Program-made: the position numbers and the translations under genes | The notes under the pieces: generated by a model | Databases searched by the model: none | Told to the model about the DNA's origin: nothing | Seen by the model: the letters and a program-made list of their open reading frames with translations, nothing else | DNA from: Conus ventricosus | Lineage: Eukaryota > Mollusca > Gastropoda > Neogastropoda > Conidae | Length of the DNA stretch: 64,000 nt | Direction of reading: 5' to 3' | NCBI GenBank assembly: GCA_018398815.1 | Contig: CM031595.1 | Coordinates: forward strand, 134,053,386 to 134,117,385 | Shown here: piece after piece, positions 10,738 to 22,679 of the stretch | Position numbering within the stretch: the first letter of the stretch is position 1 | Layout of the letters: every line of letters begins with the position of its first letter

Positions 10738-11851
10738 TGTAGCCGGGTGCTAACAGTGTATATATTTCATTTGGTTACCTTCGTGGGATGAAATGTTTTG
10801 TTCAAGAGTTATCTTCCCCTTACCTCCCTTGGTCGAATCTCTTTTTTTTATTGTGTAAATTCTTTAAATCATGAATACCTCAGAACCTACTAGTTGTATG
10901 TGCGTCACTAAGTCACAAAAATTAATGTATTTGATTCATTACAACCGTACTGGGCTGAGAAGCCCATATTTTCTCTAAACTGGTATTTTGCACGAGCAAT
11001 ATTGGCGCCATTTTCAATTGTCTGTCGAATGAACATTGAATAATTCTTGATTTTACAAAAATGTAAGAGGAAAACCGAAGAATCTGAAGATTGCAAGTTA
11101 AAAGTAATGTCCTGAGCTCTCATTTCGTATATCGCATGCTTAGGATCTTTTCCGCACAGGCTTTCGACTATACGAAATGACTGACAACGCCGGTTCCTTG
11201 AGCCAAGTCGCCTTCTTCGTTCATTGTCGGAGTTTTGATCCAAATTATCATTCTACGAAATTCGGACTTCCCGATCGAAATCTTGCTTATGACTCCATTT
11301 CTGTTATAAATAACAACTGAAAATGTGTAGAATTATTATTTAACAGACGTTTCAACAGAGTATTTTTCAGTTGAAAATTGTGTCAAAAGTAGGCGCCGAC
11401 GGCCCGGCGAACTGAAAGTCAGCTGTGTTTTCTAGTAGTTTTTAATAACAGAATTCTCCACTTAGACACTGTCTCGGAAAATGAAGCTTATATGTATGAA
11501 AAGAGCGAAATGCCAGCTGTTCATTTATTGTAAAATTATTTCACGCTCTTCAGTATCTTTTATTGAAATAGAGGAAAATATGATGCAAACGCGTTTAAAG
11601 GGCTTCACTCTGGGACATTAATCAGCAATGATTTAGTACAGGAACAAAATTGTCAAATGTGACTTACTGCATTTTATTCCTTGTGTTCTGAGGTTTTCAT
11701 CGACAGTAATATGTGTTAATAGTTTGAACGGACAGCGAGCCAGACAACACTGAAGCTGCCATAGAAAACACAAATTTCCGTTGGTTCCGGCCTCGCGAGG
11801 CCCGTTTCGCCTCTGGCACCGTGTTACTGGCTTTGCGGTCCGGTACGTTGT

Positions 11852-11858
11852 TATAAAG
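11852..11858 (+). promoter_or_regulatory. TATA box of LTR (second gypsy element)
   Basis: TATAAAG about 106 bp before the AATAAA signal in the LTR. The 3' LTR has a matching site near 15090. Confidence 0.55.
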
Positions 11859-11957
11859 TAGAGCGTGGTGTGAGAATGGGGCAGAGTGTTCCCTGACGTG
11901 AGCAGGGACTGTACAGCTGTACGGTCCCTGATGTGAGCGACTGACGTGGAAGAAGAA

Positions 11958-11963
11958 AATAAA
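11958..11963 (+). terminator. LTR polyadenylation signal
   Basis: AATAAA within the LTR downstream of the palindrome; the matching site in the 3' LTR is 15196-15201. Confidence 0.55.
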
Positions 11964-12082
11964 GGGAGAAACTACACCTCGTCCTCCGTGTCTTCTTGAC
12001 TGGCTGCTGTCCCTTGGCTTCTACGCATTGCTATCTGCCTGTCTTCACCTGCACACCCCTTACCCCTCCACACCATCACAAT

Positions 12083-12100
12083 TGGCGCTGCGAGCAGGAT
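12083..12100 (+). promoter_or_regulatory. Primer-binding site, second gypsy element
   Basis: TGGCGCTGCGAGCAGGAT starts 2 nt after the LTR. It closely fits the complement of the 3' end of a tRNA-Ser with a GCAGCG acceptor stem, with about one mismatch in 16; the tRNA identity is from memory. Confidence 0.65.
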
Positions 12101-12146
12101 CGAAGACAGAAGAGACCAAGGAGACACAGCCCAAGAATGCAGCAGA

Positions 12147-12945
12147 ATGGTACGGAGGAACCAGAAGACACGGGACAACGAAGGCAACCAGGCTGCAGGT
12201 ATGGATGGGCAAGGAGGCCAGCCACCCCTAGCAGCACAGCCTTCAGGTTCCGCCCCACACTTCCCGCTCTTTGGCCAGCGACCAAGGCTCCCTGTCGACG
12301 ACCTTCTGGGGTGCCCTACCACAGCTGCTGCTGGTGCTGTTGACTGCGTCCACCAGCACCGTCTCCGCCTCCAGGAGGCCCACCTGAAGGCGTTACAACC
12401 AGTTGAAGGAGGCTGCAGCGAGAGGGACGGCTTCACTGACAGAAAGGCTGCAGACCATGCCCTGAGTGTAGGCGACTACGTCTACATACGCAATCGCATC
12501 ATTGGCCGAAACAAGATCCAGGACCTGTGGAAACCTGACCTCTACCAGGTGGCATCACGACCCTATGACGGCCTACCTGTCTACTCGGTCCAGCCCCTGG
12601 CTGGCGGTCCAGAACGAGCCATCCATCGGAAGGACCTGCTGCCTGCGAGTGCCCCCTTGGACTTGCAGGACGACGACGTCAGAGGTAACTCCATCTCCAC
12701 CCACCTCTGACTCTGAATCGGACAGCGAGGGTGAGCCAGTCCTCCACGGTATTCCAGTGTCCAGGCAGGCGGCTCCCCAACCGATGCCGGTGACAAACTG
12801 GCCACCCTGTGCCCCCTCCTGTTCCGTCTCCGGTATGTTCTACTGGCCCACCTACGCCAGCCCCACGGCAGTCTACGCGTCTGGTAGGGAAACCAACAAA
12901 AAGGTATACCCTAGTAGACGGCTGAACGCTTGCATAGTTAACTGA
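12147..12945 (+). pseudogene. Gag-start/integrase C-terminal fusion frame
   Basis: The 187-codon frame at 12147-12710 opens with a hydrophilic stretch (MVRRNQKTRDNEG) probably belonging to the start of Gag. At about residue 32 it passes directly into integrase sequence: SAPHFPLFGQRPRLPVDDLLG, then a helix-rich linker, then GDYVYIRNR, QDLWKPDLYQV and RKDLLP. The same motifs occur in the third gypsy element (FLLFGQHPRLPVDDILG at about 31940), so the two are relatives. A serine/acid-rich tail continues in another frame to 12945. The DDE core is missing. Whether this fused product is translated is unknown. Confidence 0.75.
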
Positions 12946-13179
12946 CTTGGTCAGATGTTCTCAGGGACAGTTTTCATACTCCAGGACTGATTTCTGGTTA
13001 AATACCTCCTGAAAAGAGGTGTTGTGGACTACTTTTTTTCTAATACCTCGTGACATTTTAATGTCTTTTTTTTTTTTTTTTGTATAAACAGTACATATCG
13101 ATTGTTCTCCAAAGACGTAAAATGATGTAGCCTCTGTTTTTCAAAGTTGACAGTAATGACCAAGAGAAACTACGTTGTG

Positions 13180-13720
13180 TGACTTGGGGAAACTTTGTCC
13201 AAAACGACAAAAACCTAACCTAGTCCATGTTTTCCTGGGGACTTGACTCGAAGGAGTTTGATGATTCCTTTCTAGCCATTTTGTACCGGACTTTGTGGAA
13301 TCTTGTTCAAATAACAAGCCCATTGTTGTCGTTTGGTACCCAATGCCCTGGAATTTAACAAATCCATTCAAAGTATATTTTGTACCCGACTTTCTTGGAA
13401 TGTTGTTTTAGATAACAAATCCTCTCTAAGTCATTTTGGTACTTGACATTTTGGAATTTTGTTCAAATAACAAGTCCATTGTTGTCACTCGGTGCCTACC
13501 CAATGTTTTGGATTTAAAAAAAAAAAAAAAAAATCCTTCCTAGTCATTTTGGTACCTGATCTTTTGGAGTTTTGTTTTAAATAACAACTCCATTAAAGTC
13601 ATTCTATGGTACCCAAATTGGGTTTTGTCCAGAAAACAAATCCTTTCTAGTCATTTTGTATTTGACATTTTGGAATTTTGTTTAAATCATATGCCCATTC
13701 TAGTCAATGCGAATCTGCCG
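13180..13720. repeat. Diverged tandem repeats in the 3' noncoding region of the second gypsy element
   Basis: Repeated blocks of the type TCATTTTGGTACCTGA, TTTTGGAATTTTGTT, AAATAACAAGTCCATT recur about five to six times with heavy drift. Several contain TTGTT...AACAA, which could fold locally. The rest of 12946-13950 is AT-rich with no frame. Confidence 0.7.
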
Positions 13721-13951
13721 ACTTTCAGAAGCCTTGTAAAAAAGCAAGCCCTCGTTAGTTGGAATGATATGAATACAAAGAATGAGGAGAGAAGATGTTT
13801 TGATGCTTTGTTTTGATACACTGATAAAAGGGTTTGTTTAGGAAGAAATGGCCTCTCCAGACTTGAGGTCTAAAGCTCCAGTTTTCCCCATTGATTTGTG
13901 TGTTGTACTTGATGACTCTGTCATTTTATGTCAGCGAGGACGCTGGTTGTA

Positions 13952-13967
13952 ACAGAGTAGGGGGGGC
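13952..13967 (+). promoter_or_regulatory. Polypurine tract, second gypsy element
   Basis: ACAGAGTAGGGGGGGC lies immediately before the 3' LTR, closely like the tract of the third element (AGAGTAGGGGGCAGA). Confidence 0.75.
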
Positions 13968-15318
13968 TGTAGCCGGGTGCTAACAGTGTATATATTTCAT
14001 TCGGTTACCTTCGTGGATGAAAATGTTTTGTTCAAGAGTTATCTTCCCCTTACCTCCCTTGGTCGAATCTCTTTTTTTTTATTGTGTAAATTCTTTAAAT
14101 CATGAATACCTCAGAACCTACATAGTTGTATGTGCGTCACTAAAGTCACAAAAATTAATGTATTTGATTCATTACAACCGTACTGGGCTGAGAAGCCCAT
14201 ATTTTCTCTAAACTGGTATTTTGCACAAGCAATATTGGCGCCATTTTCAATTGTCTGTCGAATGAACATTGAAAAATTTTCTTGATTTTACAAAAAGTAA
14301 GAGGAAAACCGAAGAATCTGAAGATGCAAGTTAAAAGTAATGTCCATGAGCTCTCATTTCGTATATCGCATGCTTAGGATCTTTTCCGCACAGGCTTTCG
14401 ACTATACGAAATGACTGACGACGCCGGTTCCCTTGAGCCAAGTCGCCTTCTTCGTTCATTGTCGGAGTTTTGATCTAAATTATCATTCTACGAAATTCGG
14501 ACTTCCCGATCGAAATCTTGCTTATGACTCCATTTCTGTTATAAATACAACTGAAAATGTGTAGAATTTATTATTTAACAGACCGTTTCAACAGAGTATT
14601 TTTCAGTTGAAAATTGTGTCAAAAGTAGGCGCCGACGGCCCGGCGAACTGAAAAGTCAGCTGTGTTTTCTAGTAGTTTTTAATAACAGAATTCTCCACTT
14701 AGACACTGTCTCGGAAAATGAAGCTTATATGTATGAAAAGAGCGAAATGCCAGCTGTTCATTTATTGTAAAATTATTTCACGCTCTTCAGTATCTTTTAT
14801 TGAAATAGAGGAAAATATGATGCAAACGCGTTAAAAGTGGCTTCACTCTGGGACATTAATCAGCAATGATTTAGTACAGGAACAAAATTGTCAAATGTGA
14901 CTTACTGCATTTTATTCCTTGTGTTCTGAGGTTTCATCGATAGTAAATATGTGTTAATAGTTTGAACGGACAGCGAGCCAGACAACACTGAAGCTGCCAT
15001 AGAAAACACAAATTTCCGTTGGTTCCGGCCTCGCGAGGCCCGTTTCGCCTCTGGCACCGTGTTACTGGCTTTGCGGTCCGGTACGTTGTTATAAAAGTAG
15101 AGCGTGGTGTGAGAATGGGGCAGAGTGTTCCTGACGTGAGCAGGGACCGTACAGCTGTACGGTCCCTGATGTGAGCGACTGGCGTGGAAGAAGAAAATAA
15201 AGGGAGAAACTACACCTCGTCCTCCGTGTCTTCTTGACTGGCTGCTATCCCTTGGCTTCTACGCATTGCTATCTGCCTGTCTTCACCTGCACACCCCTTA
15301 CCCCTCCACACCATCACA
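13968..15318 (+). repeat. 3' LTR of the second gypsy element
   Basis: 1351 bp partner of 10738-12080. The palindrome at 15141-15168 is perfect in this copy. Confidence 0.9.
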
Positions 15319-16187
15319 CTGTATTGACATCTCCCTTCTTTCTCATTCCTGAATTGCTGCCTGCCTGTCTTCCTGCATTGCTGCTTGACCTTCTCCTCCT
15401 CGTCCACAAGGCCGCCTGTTCCTTTTCGTGGTTGAATCCAGACACGGGCCTGATATTGTTTTCTGCATGCTACACAGCTTCAGGTGATGGGAAAACTATG
15501 TGGAGACAGATGCCTCTTTAGTTTTAAATCTTCTGATATCTCTTCAAATCTTTTTCCTTGCCATCACCAGATGTCACTTGCGGCTTGCGGCTCCTGAGCA
15601 ATCTCACAGATACTCTCTTCGTCTTTCAGGTTCCGTAACTATAAAACAGGGTGGTGTTGATAAACGTCCCTGCAACCAATGCACACACAACTCATTATCA
15701 CCAATCATTTTCTCTCTCTCTCTCTCACACACATACTGTATAAAACGTAATATGGAATGCTCAAAGAATTGGCTGTTATTAATTTTCTAATAAACAACAA
15801 CAAAATTGTGTATACATAACTGTCATGTAGCAGTTGAGGCATATCTAGAATTTCAAGTCTTTCAGATGAAAATTTTAGTTCGCGTGTGTGTGTGTGCGTT
15901 TGTGTGTGTGTGTGCATGTGTGTGCGTGCGTGTGTGTGTGAGTTAGTGTGTGCGCCGCATGTGCATGCACCCACGTGTGAATTTTTAAAGTGGAAATGGG
16001 TCTGTTGGGTCCAAAAGCTATGGTGAAGGTTGAAGCATTAATGCTTGGGCTATCTTTCTATCAAGTTATGTCAAAATGAAGTTCTGCTGTTTTCGCATAA
16101 TCATGCTGATAGACTGATAAACAAACAAATCCAACAGACACAAGAAAGAATCTATTCTCCTTGGTGTAAGTAATTAATCACTCACGC
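15319..16187. other. Minisatellite right part, then no gene seen
   Basis: 15330-15395 continues the CTTCCTG/TTGCTGCCTG array. Beyond it are (CT)n at 15711-15726 and a (GT)-rich tract at 15883-15950. No supported coding sequence. Confidence 0.6.
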
Positions 16188-16471
16188 CGGCTCCGTTACT
16201 AAGCAATTATTGTCGTCAGTAGGGAACTTAGTAGGTGGTGTCCTGCGTATGTTGGATCAGAACAGGCATCCCTGAACACCACCGAAGTGACTCAGCAGCA
16301 GTGCAGTGTCTCCTCCAGTGGGTTACCTTTTGACGACTTGACATCGACCGCTCCCTGTGGATTGCCCGTGTTGGAGCTGCGGCGGGACTGACTGGGCTGT
16401 GGCTGTGGACGGGGTGCCGGAATGAGCGGTGTGGGTGTACTGCCACTGAGGTGGCACTGTGATTGGGACAG
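16188..16471 (+). repeat. Dispersed repeat family D, copy 2
   Basis: Shares GGTGGTGTCCTG, GTTGGATCAGAACAGGCA, CACCGAAGTGAC and CACTGAGGTGGCACTG in the same order with 55498-55860, and ends in an A-run. About 285 bp long with a simple-sequence tail, which suggests a short retroposon, but no tRNA-like head was seen. Confidence 0.65.
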
Positions 16472-16551
16472 AAAAAAAATAACCTATACAAAATTCAAGT
16501 TCAGTCATGGACCCCAACCCATTTCTGTTTGAGCACAGGTCTGTGTCCATG

Positions 16552-16675
16552 TGCATGCACACATACATACACATGCATGCACGCACACACGAGCGTGCGC
16601 GCGCGCACACACACACACATACACACACACACACATACACACGCGCATCATCATCATCATCATCATCATCATCAG
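16552..16675. repeat. (AC)n and (ATC)8 microsatellite
   Basis: Alternating AC/GC repeats followed by eight or so ATC units at about 16648-16673. Confidence 0.95.
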
Positions 16676-17215
16676 TCAGACATATGGCATTGCAAAGATT
16701 GCTTCCTCTTAGAAGGTTTTGAACAGCAGTACTGAGTATTGTGAATTCCGTAACTGATAAAGGTCTGATCTTTGCAAGTATGTTCTGGCACGTACAGATA
16801 TCAATGAAAACTAAGCAAATTCCAAGCTCAATCATACCCATAAATTTTATCTTATGTTGTGACCCTCAACCTTGACATATCACATTGATTTGAAGATCTT
16901 TGCACAGCATTCTTTGCCAGTCATGTATGAATAATGAAAAGATCAATGCTTCAAAATTACACTGAACCTCTCTATTGCAACCTTCCCTATTACTAGTCCC
17001 TTCCTGACGTGACCCGAGTGAAAATGACTTACCTACCTACCTCACTTTTTTTTTCATTTACTCTGTATTACGACTATTTCTCTAACCTGATTCATGACCA
17101 ACATATCTTGGTCTCATATGAATTTTGTGCAAAGTATCTGCCGATTGGCAACAAAAGTAGTTTCACAATGATAAGCTATGTAGACTTTAAATCTCTCAGG
17201 GACTCCAGTGTATAT
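16676..17215. other. No feature seen
   Basis: Unique-looking AT-rich sequence; no frame supported. Confidence 0.6.
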
Positions 17216-18030
17216 AGCAGACGTGTGTGTGCGCTGGCGTGTGTTCATTAGTGGGGTGATGCAGGCATATAAACTGGAGATTCCACAAATGTGCGTGTGC
17301 GAACCTTGGTGTGTGAGTGTGCAAATGTGTGAGTGAGTGTGTGTGTGTGTGTGCAAGTATGCGTGGTGTGTGTGTGTGTGTGTGTGTGTTTTTCTTGTTA
17401 TATGTGTGTGTGTGTGTGTGTGCGCACTTGTGTGTTGTTGTTGATGTTGTGGTTGTTATTGTTCTAGTTCCTAAGTCATCCTCTGAACATTCATTTTCCA
17501 CAAGGCACACGCAGTCACACACAAGCATAAATACTCAAACACGCACACACACACATATAGGCTATATATACACACGTACACATGCGTGCACACACATAAA
17601 TACGCGCACGTGTATGCGCTCGCTCCTACGTGCACGTGCACACACACGCATATGCGTGCATGCGCACATACACATGCGTGCGCATATACACGCGCACTCA
17701 CAAACGTGCACACACATACGCTAACATGCGTATACACCCACATAAAAAGACACATACGCCCATATATGTACACGTATTTATGCAGATATGTGTGTATGCT
17801 AACACAAGCCCAGAAATCCCACAGGCACATGCGCATGCACTTCTGCACATGCACACACGTGCGCACACACACATACAAAAGCACACACACACAAACGTGC
17901 ATGCGCACACACACATGCATATGCATACACGCACATCATGCACACACATGCGCTCGCGCACGCAAACTGGCCCAAGCCCACACAACCACACACACACACA
18001 CATATGTACACTCGCCACACACATATACAA
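17216..18030. repeat. GT-rich arm followed by AC-rich arm; alternating purine/pyrimidine tract
   Basis: 17216-17440 is mostly GT on the plus strand; 17500-18030 is mostly AC with many GCGC and ATGCGCAT interruptions. Both arms alternate purine and pyrimidine over hundreds of bases and are complementary to each other. Open frames here (HTHT, CVCV) are not genes. Confidence 0.9.
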
Positions 18031-18195
18031 TGATAATAAGGGCACAACCAATGTTAGGCAGGTACCTAAGGTCTGATCAGCACGTTGGGCTAACGCATGG
18101 GACGGACACCTGCTAAGTTGTAGCCACGAGACCCTCTTCTTAAATTCTCTCATCTTAGTCATTGATTCATTTTTCCATCACCTTTAAATCATGCG

Positions 18196-18423
18196 CAGTG
18201 TGGTCTCGGGGCTTGGCGGATGTGGTGTGGCGTATATGGACTGGTCCGCATGCGGTGATGCCTTCTTGATGAAACTAACTGTGGATTGTCAGTGCTGGGG
18301 CTATGGCATGAGGAGTCGACCTGTGACTGTGGATGAGGGACTGGAATGAGTAGAGTGAGCGCAATGCCACAGAAGTGGCACAGAAGATAAGACAGCTCCC
18401 CCCCCCCCCCCCCCCCCCCCCCC
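18196..18423 (+). repeat. Dispersed repeat family D, copy 3, with poly-C tail
   Basis: Partial copy: GTCAGTGCTGGGGCTATGGC, GGACTGGAATGAG and CACAGAAGTGGCACAGAAG match the other copies. It ends in 26 C at 18398-18423. Confidence 0.6.
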
Positions 18424-20318
18424 TTACAAAAAGATGAACAAAAACCCAATCAGGTGATGGTGACTTCTAAAGTAAATATCATAAGGATTACAGGATGCAT
18501 GTCTGATTCTGTCATGAACTACAGATCTAGTGATGAGTAATATTATATCATCTCATAAGATACTTTCTTACACAGTTTGGAAGGAAAATTTGAGCACTGA
18601 TCAAGAAGACGTCTCTCTCTCTCTCTTTTTTCTTTCTTGTGTTCTATCTATAGATATCTTGAACTGGCATTACTCCCACGTTTTTTTACCCTAGTTCTCC
18701 TCATACACCAATGTCCATCCCAAATCCAAGCAGTTCAAAAGGGAATTTCAGTGTTGGCTTGTTATAACAAAATGCTTCAAATGAGACCACCCATGGACTG
18801 CTGTCGAGCCACATCTCTAATGATGTGGGAAGAGCAGGTAAGCAGAATTTCTAGGGACTGGGCACAAAGGCAGTCAGAATTACAGGCAGGGAACACATAG
18901 TGATGATAGCTCTGTTATTCAGATCTTGTCTCTCTCTGATGGAAGGTACTGCAAGCATGTTGCTACATGCACTCACAATTTGTGCATGTATATGCGGGTA
19001 AGCCGCGGACTCCAGCAATGACCCTGCACACTGTAATGCATACATGTGATGAATCTACGTTGAGCGTCATACCTGGGCCACCCGTGTCATCTAGCTTCAT
19101 TCCCTACTTTGTAATTGGAATTTGTGGAGTTGTAGCCTGTGCATTACACACTTGCTTACGAAGTCAAGATCACGCTAAATCTAAGTGATGGTCCCAGTGC
19201 TAGTATTTTGGATGATTCGATTAACTTAAATCCCTGTGTAGCATGTTTGCAGCATTCACTAAAGAACAAAAACAAAATAAAAGTATGTATACGTATGTAT
19301 GATGCTGGCTGTATTATAAAAGTAAATGAAGATCAAGTACTACCCTAAGCAGGTCTAAATCTCTTTCAGTGGAAGTCTATATCGTCAACTTCATCCACAA
19401 TGATCGTTGTAAAAAGTCTAATATTCCTGAGTTCTTCTGCATGTGTGGCTGTTGTGGTGATCTTGGTTTCAACTTTTCTCTCCATGCATGTCCAACTCCA
19501 TGATATGATTGCAGAGTCAAAGAAGACAAATACAAATGAAGACACAAAACACGTGGTAAGGTAACGTTGATTCAATACAAAACACAAAACAGAGAAGTAA
19601 AATGTTGACAGATATGTTTTCACACATTGCAAACAGGCACAAACATGTGCAAAACAGTGTTACCTGCTAGCAGTCAGCATGATAATTACAATGGATTCAA
19701 GAGAAATGGGGAAGTGAGAACTGACTAAATACAGGAAAACAGGTATTATTTGACAACAAAAGAAAGTTGTGTTAGGTGCAACAGCTATTACAAACACATA
19801 CGGGTAGAGGGAAGTGAAAGGGAGAGAGAGGAAAGCGATGGAAGAAGGTGAGTAAGAAGTGAACTGGATCACACTCATCCTTGCCTCTGATGCTGCGAGA
19901 CTGGCTTAGTCAAGGCGGGAATGGAGGTAGAGGAATAGAGACAGGATTCTTTTTCCATTCTAAGGACCAAACAGCAGCCACCATCGATGAATTGGGGATT
20001 CTCCCGCTTTTTTGTTGTTGGTGGAGGTGGTGGTGCTTTTGTTGTTGTTGTTGTTGTTTTTTGGTCCGAGCAGCTGGTTATCAGGATGCCAGGAAAAACA
20101 ACGTCAACTACAGCAACAACGGCATAAACTCAGAAAGTGAGGAACTTCAGACCTATTAGCAGGCACTGTCGGTCTTCCCCACTTATTCATACGAGAAGGG
20201 AAATATTGACAGTGCGTCGTCATTGTTGTTGTGGTCATCGTTGTCGTTTGACCATTCTGCTGGGAGGTGGCATTACCAGCAGAGGGCGCCTTGGTTGCAG
20301 ACAGGCATGGGGAGATGC
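18424..20318. other. No gene supported
   Basis: Short unrelated open frames only. (TTG)n runs at about 20008-20060. Confidence 0.6.
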
Positions 20319-21008
20319 AGGCTACCTTTCTGGCATCAGCAGTGATGACACTACTGGCCTGTGTCGCCAGGGGACGGCTCTCACGGCTGTGAAACAGTTC
20401 CACAATGAGGCACAGCCATTCTGCGACTTCACCAGTGGCCTCCACGTCCAACAGAGCCCTCCTTTTGGGTGACGGGGAGGGTGGGAATGTCCATGGGCGC
20501 AGAGTGGACACTGATCTAAACGCGACAGCTGCGCGACTTCTGTCCCACACGTTTCCCATGTCAGCCTCATGTGGCACAGGACCGCCACCACTCAGCATGA
20601 AGATGGCTGCCTGGTAGCCCTGACGACAGCCTTTTAGGGAGGGCCTCAAGGAGGACACTATCATCAGAACTGTCCATGAGAGAACAATATCGACTGTCTA
20701 CGAACAAACAACTGGCAACAGTGACGACGGGACTAGCATCTGTCGCCGGGGGATGGCTCTCGAAGCTGTGGGACAGTCCAAAGATGAGGCGCTGTCATTT
20801 TGCGACTTCACTAGTGACCTGACCAGCAGGGCTCTCCTTTTGGTTAGTGGGGAGAATGGGAATGACCCTCATGGGCGCAGAGTGGACACCAATGTACGTG
20901 CAGCGGCTTGGTGACTTCTGTCCTATATGTTTCCCTAGTCGGCCTCACGCGGCTCAGGACTGTCACCACTCAGCACGAAAACAGACGTCTGGCGGTCCTG
21001 AAGACCCC
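20319..21008. repeat. Diverged tandem duplication, about 290 bp x 2 at 380-bp spacing
   Basis: 20341-20630 and 20719-21008 share in order CTGTCGCC.GG, GGCTCTC, TTCTGCGACTTCAC-like, GGGCTCTCCTTTTGG-like, CATGGGCGCAGAGTGGACAC and CACCACTCAGCA. No frame is conserved between the copies, so this is probably noncoding repeat. Confidence 0.8.
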
Positions 21009-21540
21009 ATCATTATCTTCTTCTTCTTCTTCCTAAAATACTGGTTCACTCAAAAACGAGTAGGTCACCAGCGCGCATGTTAAAAAGTAAAAAAAAAATA
21101 ACATAAAATAGTGCGACTCAGACTGTTGGCCCCTGGAGCAAATTTGGCAACAAGGGGTCGCACTCGATATTCAAGAAGTTAAAGCAATGGCCAAATTCAG
21201 GCCCAGTTAACAGTAAAATATCTGGGGAAGTAAAAAATAGAAAAACATCAATATGCAGATCTCAAAACTGTTGTATCAATTTGTTTTTTTAAAAGAGATT
21301 GCATTTGTGGCAATCTTGATGGCACCCGGCAGTGAGTTCCACAGCCGTACAGAACTGGGATAAAAGAATGTAAGTGGCTGTCAATATTTGATGCAGGTAT
21401 GGTATAACACTGACCGCCACTCCTGGTGCTACTTTTATTCAATACTAGTTGTTCCATTGGAATATCAATTACTTTAGCTCTGCCTTTGAAAAAGGTATTA
21501 AGTTTAATAAAAGCTCTTCTCTCTTCTAAGGGTTTCCATT

Positions 21541-22662
21541 CTAATTTCTCATGTTCTTCCTAGTATTCCCCTTTTCTCTGATGTGGTTCCCTGTTACGAA
21601 CCGTGCTGCTCTCTTCTGAATCTTTTCAAGGTTATCAATGTCCTTTAGATGGTAAGGATCCCAAACTGAGCAACCATATTCCAGTACTGGTCTAACCAGT
21701 GTTTTGTAGCAGTCGTCTTTAACCTTTTGGGGGCAGTCATTGATATTCCTGTGTAAGAAAGCTAAGATGTTATTTGCTTTCTTACATACTAAATTGTAAT
21801 GTTCTTTCCATTTGAGACGACTATCTATAATCACGCCTAAATATTTTGCAGCATTAGTTTCTTTAAGAATAGTATTATGGATAGAATAATCTGATCTAAT
21901 TAGTGAGCGTTTGTTACATATACGCAACACTTGGCACTTTTGAGGATGAAATTCCATTTTCCAAGTTCTTTCCCACTCTTGTAAAGCGTTTAGATCTTCT
22001 TGTAGAATGCGTGTATCATTCTTGCTTCTGATTGTTCTATATACTAAACTGTCATCTGCAAAAAGCCTTATAGTAGTTCCAGGAGAGAGATTTCTACTTA
22101 TGTCATTTATATAAATTAAGAAAAACAAGGGCCCCAGAACAGTTCCCTGTGGTACACCTGACAAGACTGGTTTACAATGGGATGACGACCCTTCCACAAC
22201 AACTTTCTGCGTTCTCCCAACGAGGAATGATCTAGCCCATTTTAGCAAAGAACCGCCAATGCCAATGTGTTCTAATTTAAGCAGCAGGCCCTCATGGTCA
22301 ACCTTATCAAAGGCTTTAGAAAAATCTAATAAAATTGCATCCATTTGCTGTCTGTTGTTAAGACAGTTACTAAAATCATTGAGAGTTGTTATAAGTTGAG
22401 TCTCACAACTCCTTCGCTGTCTAAAACCATGCTGGGCGTTATTTAAGAAATCATATTTGTCAAAATGGTCCATTATGCTACTATATATTATGTGTTCAAG
22501 TAATTTAGCTGATATGGATGTAAGAGATACAGGTCTATAATTCTCTGCTTTTGTTTTGTCACCCTTTTTAAATAAGGGAACAATGCTCGCATCTCGCCAC
22601 TCATCGGGTATTACTCCCTGGTCCAGTGAAGCTTGGTAAAGTAATTGGTATACCTCACTCAA
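21541..22662 (-). pseudogene. Reverse transcriptase domain of the CR1-like LINE
   Basis: 373 codons covering nearly the whole RT: GVIPDEWRDASIVPLFKKGD at the start, NYRPVSLTSISAKLLE, AQHGFRQRRSC, AILLDFSKAFDKVDH (first catalytic Asp), SGVPQGTVLGPLFFLIYIND and RLFADDSLVY (the FADD pair), then the thumb with KYLGVIID, VLEYGCSVWDPYH and IQKRAARFV. The frame opens by shift from the upstream frame ending at 22680 and is lost again at 21541; the remaining C-terminus (RLWNSLP) sits in another frame down to about 21250. The core motifs look intact, so decay is recent or the frameshifts are sequencing errors. Confidence 0.9.
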
Positions 22663-22679
22663 TTCATTGGCACATAATT

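Larger units (their letters stand above)
10738..12080 (+). repeat. 5' LTR of the second gypsy element
   Basis: 1343 bp, TG...CA. Contains TATAAAG at 11852, a 28-nt near-palindrome at 11903-11930 and AATAAA at 11958, in the order expected for U3-R-U5. Its differences from the 3' LTR are mostly indels. Confidence 0.9.
10738..15318 (+). mobile_element. Non-autonomous Ty3/gypsy element with gag-start/integrase-end fusion
   Basis: LTRs 10738-12080 and 13968-15318, both starting TGTAGCCGGG and ending CACACCATCACA. The 4 bp CTGT precede the first LTR and follow the second, a clean target duplication. A primer site begins 2 nt after the 5' LTR and a purine tract ends at the 3' LTR. The 1.9 kb interior lacks protease, RT, RNase H and most of integrase; only the start of a Gag-like frame joined to the integrase C-terminus remains, followed by about 1 kb of diverged tandem repeats. 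It could only be mobilised by a related intact element. Confidence 0.9.

Noticed and set aside
10164..10742. 192-codon Leu/Pro/Ala-rich open frame and its antisense Q/E-rich frames
   Set aside because: Explained by the CTTCCTG/TTGCTGCCTG minisatellite and flanking GT repeat.
20104..20664. 186-codon minus-strand open frame
   Set aside because: It falls on a diverged tandem duplication whose second copy does not keep the frame; no motif.
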